Assembly: GCF_937616625.2 (NCBI RefSeq)
Contig: NC_065576.1
Span: forward strand, 35,490,628 to 35,554,627
Direction: 5' to 3'
Length of the DNA: 64,000 nt
Origin: Mercurialis annua
Taxonomy: Eukaryota; Streptophyta; Magnoliopsida; Malpighiales; Euphorbiaceae
This document shows positions 33,507 through 45,300 of the stretch, piece by piece. The notes beneath the pieces are model-generated. The model did not search any database, had not been told where the DNA came from, and was given only the letters and a program-made list of their open reading frames with translations. The translations under genes were made by a program, and so were the position numbers. Within the stretch, counting starts at the first letter, position 1. The number at the start of each line of letters is the position of its first letter.

Positions 33507-34293
33507 AATGGTTCAGTAGACTTATGTAGACACCTATTTTCGGACAGGTAAAAAGTGACAAGGGAATGAAGTGCCCAATGATGATTTCCAGAGAAATTTA
33601 TCCGAGTGACGAGCTTATGGTCCGCTTATTTGGATTCAAGCTAGTCAGATCCATGCATAGTTGCAAACTTGATGGATTGAAACGTAATTAACCGCAAGTA
33701 TCCTATAAAAATCTAAAGATATTGTGATCTAAGTCTAAAAAATTGGACTAATTGCAATATTATATAAGTTTATGGGCCAATTCGCATGTTTAACTGACTA
33801 AATTGATCATACTCAAACCCTTAGAGTCCCAGAAGCCAGTTTTAATACTTTGGGACCAAAATGAACTTTTAGGCTCCTTTTGCTTAGCATGCAAGACTTT
33901 ATACGGAATTGAATTGTAAAATGCTAAACATAAATGTAAAAGCTACTCCTAATCCTAAAAGGCTATCACTTCAAACACTTTCACAACCCTTGTTCATCTC
34001 TAACTCTCACCAACATACTTTGAACCTAACTGAAACTATAGGTAGCACCAACTCTAATCTAACCTCTATCAATAGGACTGATAATTGACCTAGCCAGAGG
34101 AGGCACGCGCTACCAAAAAAAAAATCATAGAAACCCTAAAAAATCATAGCTCTGGCCGAACCTCCAAAGTGACGTCATGCCCTTCTAGTGGAGCCACAGT
34201 TCTTCATTACAGAGCACTTTCAGATCTTCGATTTGTAGTTGTAGCACTGTTTTTGTATTTTCGGGTTCGTTTGAACTCTGAATTGGGACTTAT
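33507..34293 (+). mobile_element. Left part of an older LTR, split by the 34294-46693 element
   Basis: 33507-33620 looks like a short remnant of internal sequence. From about 33900 the text parallels the LTR at 54503 onward (aaccctaaaaaatcatagctctggccgaacc; cgggttcgtttgaactctgaatt versus gagttcgtttgaacttgtaatt at 55498). The TATA box is decayed to CTCTATCAATAGG (about 34063-34075). The matching right part resumes at 46694 (cttttaattagttgtaggatc). Confidence 0.55.
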
Positions 34294-34610
34294 TGTAATA
34301 ACCTAAATTATAAAGGTATTAGAATAATGCCACGAAACTTAATCGTGAAGATTAAGATCGAGAATATTGGATTAAGATTGGATAATAAGGAATTAGACCA
34401 AAGCGGGTCTATTAGAATTATCGTAAAATAATAATTTAAATGAGAAATTATTAGTTGATAAATTGGACTTGAGTAAAGTTAAAAAGAAAGGAAATAAAAT
34501 AAAATAAATGAATTGGAAAGAACCAGCTAATAATTTTCATGACAAGATCCGTGAAATATTATTAATAAAGTTATCGTCAAAGTTTCATAAATTTATGAAA
34601 TCGTTTTAAA

Positions 34611-35798
34611 GGCTAATAATCACCCACGGCCCCTGACTTTAGGGGTACCTTACGACAAACCCCCTGATAAAAAAAAACGATCAGTAAACCCCCTAATCTT
34701 TGTGGCGGCGCTCGCTAAACCCCTTTTCGCATAAATTGACCAAAATACCCTTCAAAACTGTAAATAAATACAAACAAACCAGACAACTTCAATCTAACCA
34801 CACTTAAAACCGACCCAATCAAATCAAACCAAACAAATCTAACCAAACCTAAATTTATTTAAAAATTAAATAAATAATTATTTTTAATTTAAATAAAAAA
34901 ATAAAATAAAAAAATACTTTTTTTAATTCATGCCGGTGAGCAGACCCACCGCGGTGGGTCTGCTCACCGGAGAGCAGACCCACCACGGTGGGTCTGCTGT
35001 GCAGCAGACCCACCGGCCGGTGGGTCTGCTGCAAAGAGCAGACCCACCACGGGTCTGCTCTTTGCAGCAGACCCACGGTGGGTCTGCTCTTTGCAGCAGA
35101 CCCACGGTGGGTCTGCTCTTTGCAGCAGACCCACCGGCGCCGGTGGGTCTGCTCTTTGCAGCAGACCCACCGGCGCCGGTGGGTCTGCTGCAAATAGCAG
35201 ACCCACCGTGGGTCTGCTTCAAAGAGCAGACCCGTGGTGGGTCTGCTCTTTGCAGCAGACCCACGCCGGTGGGTCTGCTGCACAGCAGACCCACCGTGGT
35301 GGGTCTGCTCTCCGGTGAGCAGACCCACCGCGGTGGGTTTAAATTAATTTTAAAAAAAAAATTTAAATTAAAAATAATAATTATTATTTTTTAAAATTAA
35401 AGGAGTTATTATTTGGATAATTTTTTTTCCGGCAATGGACGGTGGTGGCCGGAAAAAACCGGCGGCGGCGGGTGAAAGTTTCGGTTGGATGGTTTGATTT
35501 AATTGAGTTGATTGGTGATTTAAGTATCATTTGGATGGTTTATATCTGATTTGGTTAGGTGAATGATTTTAGATTTGGTTAGATTAGGTTGGTTTGGTTT
35601 TTGTTATTGACCTTAGGGGTATTTTAGGTATTTTTGAAAAAATAAAGAGCTTGGGGCGGTTTTTTGGAGCGGTTTTAGGGTAAAAGGGGTTTAGCTGATC
35701 ATTAGGTAAAGTTTAGGGGGTTTACGGCAGCTTTTTTTAAATCAGGGGGTTTAGCGTAAGATACCCCTAAAGTCAGGGGCCGTGGGTGATTATTAGCC
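34611..35798. mobile_element. Mutator-like element carrying a palindrome array, 1188 bp
   Basis: Terminal inverted repeats start GGCTAATAATCACCCACGG and end CCGTGGGTGATTATTAGCC, and continue for roughly 150 bp (ctgactttaggggtacctta / taagatacccctaaagtcag). It has a perfect 9-bp duplication CGTTTTAAA (34602-34610 and 35799-35807). There is no transposase. The centre holds AT-rich inverted arms (34850-34930 and 35340-35400) around a GC-rich hairpin array (34933-35338). A patch of gccggaaaaaaccggcggcgg at 35440-35475 may be captured host DNA. Confidence 0.9.
34933..35338. repeat. Array of about 13 GC-rich hairpins (CAGACCCACC / GGTGGGTCTG)
   Basis: Each unit is an inverted pair AGCAGACCCAC...GTGGGTCTGCT. 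Several are perfect palindromes: 34933-34970 (38 nt), 35001-35032 (32 nt) and two with centres CCGGCGCCGG at 35134-35143 and 35170-35179. Linkers are mostly ctttgc/gcaaag. The outer units match each other inversely (ccggtgagcag.. at both ends), so the array as a whole is roughly mirror-symmetric about 35138. Long open frames in several frames on both strands are a by-product of the repeat. Confidence 0.95.
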
Positions 35799-38700
35799 CG
35801 TTTTAAAGGTAAGCTCGACGATTAATTAAGGATACGGGTTAAAGTACAATTTTGCCCTTTGAGCTCAAATAGAATTTTAGCCAATAATTATTTGATATAT
35901 AGTTAAGAATTGATCAGAAAAAGGATTTTCGAGGTCGTTTGAAAGTTAAGCACGATGGTTAATTAAAAATTTGAATAAAAGTGTAAATTAACCGTTTTGA
36001 GCTAAAATGGACTTTTAGCCACTTTGAGCTAATGTGGACTCTTTACCCAACAACTTCTTATAGAAGTTAATTCTTCATCATTAGGCTAAGATAGCAAAAG
36101 AAGCACCAAAAAACTCCATTTACTCTCAATATTGCCGAACCCTCACCCCTTCACCATAGCTCACCCATTTCTTCACCAAACCTTAATATTTTGGATGCAA
36201 TTAAAGGGAATAAGGTAAGGTCTTCAATTTGTGATTTCTATGGTTGGTTTTGGTGATTTATGGAAAAGCAAAGTTAGGGTTTATGAGCTTATTTTAGGTT
36301 TTGTTTAATTGTTTGTATGAGGTTAATGGTGAGCTTGATTGAAAGGATTTGATGGTGAAATTGGGAGCTAAACCTTCGGCTAAGGGACATCCACCAAGGC
36401 GAGCTTCAATTCTAAAATTATTGAGTTTTGAGTGATTAAGTTTGATGAGAATTAGGCTAAGGTATTTGGTAATTAGATGTTTTTATGATGTTTGATGATT
36501 GATGGTTATTGGTTCTAGAAATAGTGATTGTATGCTTGAGTGTTGATTGAGAAATTGAAAATGGAGTTGGATTAGGGTTCGGCCATGTTGAAGCTTTAGG
36601 GTGTAAGGTTCAAATGTTATTCATAAGCCTTGGTTTTGAGTTAAAAAGGTTGAATTTGAGTCAAGATTGATTGATAGATGTTTGGTGAAAATGTGATTGA
36701 AAATGGACATAATGTTTGGCCTTGTTGTGAAATTCATGTCTAAGTGTTTTTAATGATGCTTAGGTATTGGAATGTATAAGAGATTGATGGAATTTGGGGG
36801 CTGGATTGTGTTGATGTTGGAATAGGATATCGATAGGTTAATTCTGACGCGTAATAGTTACAATCTGAATGCATAGACAATAGTTGACGATTTGCAGAAC
36901 ATTGTTATGCAAATCAGCCATATTGAGAGATATCTTGAGTTGTATAACTTCAAATTAAGTTTTGTTTATTGGTATAGAAACTTAAGAATGTTATTTATAA
37001 TTGTTTGGTTTAAGATTCTTCTAATACGACCTCTAATATGTTCATATGAAGCATAACATTTTATCGCGCAATATGCCCTGCAGTTTTAGAACAGTCAAAG
37101 GTGTCAAATTTCGGGCTAGTTTCCGACATCTTCGGGTGCTAATCTCAGTCCAGGACCTAAACAAAAGTTGTAGGTGACATTCCGAACTTCCAGAATGTCA
37201 ATTATTTTAGGGATCAGACTATTTTAAATAAGCGATTTTGATAGCCGTAGTAGGCTAGAAAAACAGCTTTTAAACGAAAAAGGCGTACCTAGAATCGCTA
37301 TTAATTCGTATTGTTATTGAATTTGCATAGACCCAGCGAGGAAAATACAGACGGGGCACGAGACTCAATGATCGAGATCGAGATAGCCTTTTGCTTAATT
37401 AAAGTAATTGGATAGCAAGTGGTGAGTACACTTTTAATTACTCGTCGATATACATAAAACCAAGTATTTTAATACGATGAGTTATATTAATATTTATATA
37501 TTGAATTGTATATGAAAAGTATATGTATTGTATGTTTGAATTGTACTACGACGTATACTTTGAAAACGATTATTTAATGTATTATGTTATTTTGAAAATA
37601 ACACATTTATACGAAAGAACGTAAATGCTTAAAATACCGGGAAGGTTAAAGTAATATGAAATGTAATCGTATATCGAGTAATACGAGATTGAACATCAAA
37701 TAATATACGAGTATCGAATAATATAAGAATAAGGACACATAGTACATTCCAATATGTACTATTAAATGCAATCAATACCCTATATGTGCGTGTGCTGTAA
37801 ACGTATGTTTACATTGTTTTGTGCATGCCATGGTCCATAAAGGATCAAGAAAACCAAACGCAAAATATCGAAACAATAAATACATGTGATAAGAAATTGT
37901 ACTACGATACAATCATTAATAAAGATTCAAGATACGAGGTTGAACTCGATAGAATTAATCCCGGGACCTATATCTCACTCATTCTCGATAAAATTCCTCG
38001 GGACTCATATGATAAGAAAATCAAACATAAAGTATATCGAGAACTAATATGAGACAAAGAACGATAAAGAACGACAATGAAAATATGAACCAAATCACGC
38101 TACTAGACGACAACGGGAATGATGCGATTATCGATTGAGATCGGAGAAGATGCAGTATAAGATTTCGATGACGGGCACAAGGTTGAACTCGTGGAATTAT
38201 CTCGGGAGCTGTGTCTAAGGAGTTAAACTCGGTGGAATTATCCCTGGACTCACATCGACTAGTACAGACGTAAGAAATGGTACGAGTTTAACTCGGTGGA
38301 ATTATCCCGGGTCTGTATCATATGATTGTGGTTAAACTCGGTGGAACTATCCCGAGACCAAACTATAAGGAACAAGTATAAGCGACTTATCAGAAGTGCA
38401 ACTCGACATGGATCTATCAGGACAATATGATCCAAAGTTTAAAACGTCCGTCAAAAATCAAAGAAAAGAAACAAGAAAACAACGATATCAAAACCATAAT
38501 AAAAAAACAAAAGATGTGAACTATTATATGACTTATATATGGTTTATAAGATGAATATACTACGAGAGGTATATACGAACATGGAAAGATATACAAAAGA
38601 TGAAATTGAGTAAAGTATATATGAAAGTAAGTATATAAAGTATGATTTGAGAAGCAATATGTTTTCTACATAAAGTGATTTTCAAATGTTTTCACCCTTT

Positions 38701-39091
38701 ATGTATTATTGCTTGTAATTTGGTGAACTCACTCAGTTTTACACTGACCCCGTTGCTCCTCTCATTTTACAGGAAGAGTGAGCTATGATTTAACGAGTCA
38801 AGCTTCCGAAGTTTTGATTCTTAGAAGTCATTTGTACGAGGCATGAAAGAAGACTTTCATTCTATCGGTTCACCGTAGTCTAGATGTTTTGACTATATAT
38901 TTGTATATTGCGTTTGAAACTCTAATGTTTGTTCAAACTAGGGTCATGTGTATTTTGATATCGTTTCAATTATGAAATACACTTTAAGAAGCGCAAAAAA
39001 TTTATAAGTGTTTTTAGGCTTGCTACGTGTTTCAGAGCTACCATTCTCATTCCGTAGCGTCGGTCTCGGCTCATGAATTTGGATCGTGACA

Positions 39092-42000
39092 AAGTTGGTA
39101 TTAGTGCAATGGTTTATTGTTCCTAGGCCATTGTTCTTTTGTGATTGGAGTATAGGAAAGAGTCAAGTAGTACATAAGAACTACTGCGGATTATAGGGAT
39201 TTCCAGTCATGTCTTTTAAACGGTATCATCGTGTTCATCGATTTTTCAAACGTTTTACAAAAATGTCCTCTCTTATATGTCTGTCATTAGGATTGAGTTA
39301 GATGTGTGCATTAGCACAATCTATGTTTTGTGTTTACTCGATTAAGCAGTACGCTTTCGAGTATCTATAGTCTGCGAAGAGTTGTATACTCTCGAGGCTC
39401 ATATTATATAAGAATATCGTTTAGAATCATGATGATTCTGATTTGATTGAATGATATATGATTGATGAGATATGCATTGTTTTGCAGCGTGATTACTCAG
39501 GAAAGTGATATGCTCATAGGTATATAAGCCTATGATAACTTATACGATAAGTGAAATGTGTGCATAAGATTAATTGATATGAGTTGAATTTGTGCTTTAC
39601 GATTAAATGCCGCTACATTCTACTAAGTCTATGGTGAGCGAAATGCTCGCAAGACTTAAAATACGCAACATAGCCAAGGAAAATCCAGGAGACACGAATT
39701 TTCTTTGGATTGGGTTAACATAGATGCTAATAGCCACGATAGTGGTACGTGTAGAATATATACGACGTGTATATGGCGTGAGCACATGATGTTGACTATG
39801 ACAAGTCTATGACGAGTAGAACACTCCCGAGACTTATAGTATGAACGTAGTCATAGAAGGTCTAAAGGAATGAAGTATTGCTAAGGATCAACTTACGCAT
39901 ACGGCGTTTAGTTAGGATGGTTGGTGTATACTATGTTTTAAGGAATTCTCCGGCATTCCTTTACATATAGTGTGGCAAAATAAAGAACCACTCAAGCACG
40001 TGTTGTGCACAGCAAGCAAGCACAAACAAGTAAATGAGGCCCGAGAAGAGGCCAGAGATAGTAAAGGTGAATGTGATCCCGTCCATCCGTAGAGGCCGCA
40101 GACGAGGCAGAGATCAAAGGGGAGTATGGAATAGACCAAGTGGGAAGTATACAGGCACCAGGAGTGCCGCAACAACCCAATGTTGATGTTGAGAAGTTGA
40201 CCGTAGAGGTAATTGGTATACGAAATTGTATGCTAATAAAGGGACAGTTGATACAAAAAAGTATCAACGTGAAGAGAAAAACACAGATAGAGATTGATAT
40301 TGGCATATACATAAAAGGAGTTTAACGGATCAAGCGATGCACTAGGTTTCCTAAAAGAAGTAGATCAAGATGCTCGTAGAATTTACATAAACGAAAGAAA
40401 AACAGTAAAATTGATTGAGATATCAATGAAAGATCCAACCAAAGATTGGTTTTGACAAGTAAGTAAATCGATGAGTGGTCAAATAACATAAATGAAGTTA
40501 GTGATACGATTTAAGGAATTCTTTTTTCCGTTTGCTTTGATTGAGAATAATCGAGAAAAGCTAATATCATTAACTCGAGGAGATGAATTAGTTCAAGAAT
40601 AGAATACCGAGTTTAATCAATTAAGTGGATTCGCCCTACACTTGATGACGGATCAAGGGTGAGTTTTACAAGGTTTGTGAAAGGATTAGGATAACAGTTG
40701 TGGAAATATTGACCCAGACTAATGAAGAACTTAATCAGCTTATCGACAGTGCTTAACAAGTGGAAAGTGCACTAGTCCATTGAGACAAAGGTCAAATATG
40801 GAGTGAACGTACGAATTATGAACGATACACATTTGGACAAGCGAGTAAAGAGTCCAAAAGGCGACATAGTCGGACTTATTAGAAAGATGGACAAGGGAAA
40901 GTAGCCAAGAAGGCTAGAACCCTTAGTTACAGTCGGAACAAGGAAGTTACAGCTTTGTAAATTCCATGTGCCCGCAATGCGGTAGAAGGCACTTAGATAA
41001 TTGTCAAGCTATGACGGATGTATGGACATTCATTATGTGAGGGAATGCTCACCTTTCGTGTAGTAGAATACCACAGATGTTACGATCCAGCCGTCTCCAT
41101 AAAGACATAATTTGTCGCAATGGTTTCTGGTTAGATACAACCAGATGAACCATATGGTGAAAGTGAACATCGTGGAGTCCGAACGCAAAAGGCTTAATAG
41201 TGATCAAACCTCTTGAGCTAGCCTAATAAGAACAAGAATATTTGTGATGTACTCTTCGAACGACATCTGAACCAGACGAATAGAATTGCATCTTTTTGTA
41301 TGTAAAAGATGTATATAGTTTGCGAACGATAGAACGATAAATGATAAGAATGAATAGCAATATATAGTCTGATGTCGAAAGAAACTTATGTAAATCCCGT
41401 TTTATAAAAAGAAAAATATTTGATCGAAATGAGATGTTTTGAAAAGACATAAATGTTCTCGGACATGAATCATAAAGACATCGCATTGATACGAATAGAA
41501 ATGCATCACTACATCCATATTACATTCATTAGTAGGACATGCATCAAATACATTGCGTATGTCTAGTAAGAAAAAGAGAAATGCAATTGCAACTCTTGTG
41601 GTGAGATAAGTCATCACACCGGTGCATAATTATGACATGATTTAAAATATGAAAAAAAAATATGATTTTAAACGGATGAGTTTCCAAACGTAAGTAAGCT
41701 CAGACAGTGACTTTGTACATAGAGGCATAAAACAAGACTAATCACCTTGTTAGGCATGTATAATAACATACGTATATAGAACGACGAGTAATGTAATGCG
41801 ATTATGAAATGTATCGAGAATTGAATCGTGAAAATTGGTAAAGAAGTCTTATATGTTGAATACAATGACAACGACGCTAGTTTACACATTTGTAAAGTAA
41901 TGGCGACCGCGTTTAAGCTAAAAGTACGTGCACCTCTAGAATGAGGAAATTAAAAATAGAAGTTAGTTACGTCATGGGATATGAACCCTACGTATGAACA

Positions 42001-42311
42001 AACATTATTAAAAAACATCAAAGAAAGAGAATTAATTCATAATGATTACAAATCAAGCATCAAGAAGATTGCTAAAAGTAGTGACATAAGAAGTTACTCG
42101 ATAAGTATATCAAGGTATTTCCACCAAAGAATGGTGTCAGATGAACAGTCATATGAATATAACTGTGAAACCAATAGTTAGTGAATAATTGATCAGAGTA
42201 TCACAATTAAAGCGTGAAGGAAAAGATTGATAAAGAAAGGTTAAAGGATTGGTTAAGTGGTATTAGAGGTTTATGAAAATTCGAGGACGAATTTTGATAA
42301 GGAGAGAAGAA
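39092..42311 (+). pseudogene. Decayed gag/internal region of the retrotransposon
   Basis: About 40500-40660 encodes RFKEFFFPFALIENNREKL ... SLTRGDELVQE-stop-NTEFNQLSGFA, which fits the core of the Ty3-type Gag domain (large F/P helix, then 'G..V.EY..EF..L'). Around 40967-41005, CPQCGRRHLDNC has the C-x2-C-x3-H-x3-C form of a Gag zinc knuckle. Stops and frameshifts interrupt both. No polymerase domain was found in the remaining 1.3 kb; the stretch near 41600 (gagataagtcatcacaccggtgcataattatg) matches non-coding internal sequence of the neighbouring elements at 26505 and 52969. Confidence 0.65.
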
Positions 42312-45300
42312 TGTAATAACCTAAATTTTCAAGGTATTACGTATAGTGCCACAAAGCTTAATCATGAATATTAAATTCGAGAATATCAGATTAAAATTGG
42401 ATAATAAGGAGTTAGACCAAAGCGGGTCTATCAGAATTATCGTAAAATAATAATTAAATGAGAAATTATTATTCGATAAATTGGACTTGAGCAAAGTTAA
42501 AAAGAAAGGAGATAAAATAAAATAAATGAATTAGAAAGCCCGAGCTAATAATTTTTACGTCAAGATCCGTAAAATATTATTAATAAATTATCGTCAAAGT
42601 TTCGTAAAATTACGAAATCGTTTTAAAGATAAGCTCGACAATTAAAGATACGGGTTAAAGTACAATTTAGCCCTTTGAGCTAAATTGGAATTTTATCCAA
42701 TAATAATTTAGTATAGTTAAGAATTGATCGGAACAAGGATTTCTGAGGTCGTTTGAAATTAAGCACGACGGTTAACTAAGAATTTGAATAAAAATGCAAA
42801 TTAACCGTTTTGAGCTAAAATGGACTTTTAGCCACTTCGAATCAAAGTAGACTCCTTACCCAACAACTTCTTAAAGAAGTTGTCTTCTTCATCATTAGGC
42901 TAAGATAGCAAAAGAAGCACCAAAAAACTTCATTTTCTCTCAATATTGCCGAACCCTCACCCCTTCACCATAGCTCATCCATTTCTTCACCAAACCTTAT
43001 GATTTTGAATGCAATCAATCACAAATTCAAAAGGAAACAAGGTAAGATCTTCAATTTGTGATTTCTATGGTTGGTTTTGGTGATTTATGAAAAAAAAAGA
43101 GTTAGGGTTTATGAGCTAATTTGGGGTCTTGTTTAATTGTTTGGCTTAATGACTTAAAAACCACCCACCTTTAATTTGTTTTGCATTTATTCCCTGACCT
43201 AGGAAAAAATTCATTTGCAGCCTAGTTTGGATTTTTATGTCTCACCTCTACCCCAAATTTCAAAAAAAAATGATTTATTGAAAACAATTAAATACAAGGA
43301 CTATTTCATACTTTTTTCTATTAAAAAAAACAAACAAATTGTTCATCTTTAAAAACGTTCAAATAAGTCCTAAACATTAATTTATTTTATTAAAAAAAAA
43401 TGTTCCTGTCAGACCCGCCACCCGATTTCCACATAATGTTCCTCCTTCAAGAGGAGGAACGAATCATCGTTCCTCTTTCATAAAAGAGGAACAGTGTTCC
43501 TCCTTCCATGGAAGGAACACAAATTTTTCTCTTTTCGGCGGTCTGTCCGATAATTCAATTTATTTTCTAATTTATTTTGTTATGTTGAAAAGTATTTTTT
43601 ATGGGTTTTAATTATAAATATTTATTGATTATTAATATATATTAAATAAAGAAATTATTATAATTTGTTAAATTTTGTCAGGAAGAATGTCTTTTTGTAC
43701 TAATAATAACTTTAATGTCTAATTAGAATATATTCAAAAAATGAAGGACCATTTTAAACTTTATTCCAAAAAAAGAGGTCAATTTAATACCTCGAGGATA
43801 GAGGTGAGACATAAAAATCCAAACTAGGGTGCAATGAATTTTCTCCTATGTCAGAATATAAATGCAAAAAAAAAAAGTTAAAGGTGGGTGATTTTTAAGT
43901 AATTAAGCCTAATTGTTTGTATGAGGTTAATGGTGAGCTTGATTGAAAGAATTTGATGGTGAAACTGGGAGGTAAACCTTCGGCTAAGGGACATCCACCA
44001 AGGTGAGCTTCAATTCTGAAATTATTGAGTTTTGAATGATGAAGTTTGATGATAATTTGGCTAGGGTATTCGGTAGTTAGATGTTCTTTATGATGTTTGA
44101 TGATTGATGGTTATTGGTTGTAGAAATAGTGACTGTATGCTTGAGTATTGACTAAGAAATTGAAAATGAAGTTGGCTTAGGGTTCGGCCATAATAAAGTT
44201 AAGGGTGTAAGGTTCAAATGTTATTCATAAGCCTTGGTTTTGAGTTAAAATAGCTGAATTTGAGTCAAGATTGATTGATAGATGTTTGGTGAAAATGTGA
44301 TTGAAAATGTACATAATGTTTGGCCTTGTTGTGAAATTCATGTCTTAGTGTTTTTAATGATGCTTAGATCTTGGAATGTATAAGATATTGATGGAATATG
44401 GGGGCTGGATTGAGTTGATGTTGTAATAGTATATCGATAGGATAATTCCGACGCGTAATAGTTATAATCCGAATGCATAGACAATAGTTGACGATTTACA
44501 GAAAATTGTTTTGCAAAACAGCCATATTGTGAGAGCAATATCTTGAGTTGTATAACTCCAAATTAAGTTTTGTTTGTTGGTACAGAATTGTAAGGATGTT
44601 ATATATAATTGTCTAATTTTAAGTTGGTTCTAATTCAGCCTCTAAGATGTTCATATGAAATAGAACATTTTATCGTGCAGACTGCCCTGCAGTTTTAGAA
44701 CAGCCAAAGGTATCAACTTCCGAGATAGTTTCCAACATCTTCAGGTGTTAATCTCAGTTCGAGACTTCAACAAAAGTTGTAGGCGATATTCCGAACTTCG
44801 AGAATGTCACTTTTGTTTAAGGGTCAGGCTATTTTAAATAAGCGGTTTTGATAGCCAAATTAGGCTAAAAAACAGCTTTTAAACGAAGAAGGCGTACGTA
44901 AAATTGCTAATAATTCGTATTGTTATCAAATTTGCATGGACCCGGCGAGGCAAATACCGACGGGGCACGAGACTCAAAGATCGAGATCGAGGTAGCGTTT
45001 TTCTTAATTAAAGTAATTGGATAGCAAGTGGTGAGTACACTTTAATTTACTCGTCGATATTCATAAAGCCACGTATTTTAATACGATGAGCTATATGGAT
45101 ATTTATATTTTGAATTGTATATGAAAAGTATATGTATTGTATGTTTGAAATTGTACTACGACGTATACTTTGAAAACGATTATTTGATGAATTATATTAT
45201 TTTGAAATAACATATTTATGCGAAAGAACGTAAATGCTTAAAATATCGGGAGGGGTAAATTAAGATGAAATGTAATCATATATCGAGTAACATACGAGAT

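Larger units (their letters stand above)
34294..39091 (+). repeat. 5' LTR (with Mutator-like insertion)
   Basis: It carries at its 3' side four imperfect repeats of the form (T)TAACTCGGTGGAATTATC..GG (about 38184-38355), the hairpin block CTCACTCAGTTTTACACTGACC (about 38728-38749) and an ending TCGTGACA. The 1188-bp insertion at 34611-35798 is absent from the 3' LTR, whose empty site is near 42617 (tcgttttaaagataagc). Confidence 0.85.

Noticed and set aside
34933..35338. CRISPR-like array
   Set aside because: The repeats are inverted hairpins with almost no spacers, lie in plant DNA inside a transposon, and have no cas genes nearby.
34855..35394. Long overlapping open frames on both strands (up to 157 codons) repeating SRPTVGLL / RADPPWVC
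   Set aside because: They arise because the hairpin repeat lacks stop codons in several frames at once; the products are pure repeat with no recognisable domain.
37819..38052. 77-codon frame in the 5' LTR
   Set aside because: The matching 3' LTR segment (about 45440-45660) is interrupted by stops and frameshifts, so the frame is not conserved.
39092..42311. Reverse transcriptase or integrase genes in the internal region
   Set aside because: I looked for YxDD-like and integrase zinc-finger patterns and saw none that I could defend; only gag traces are reported.
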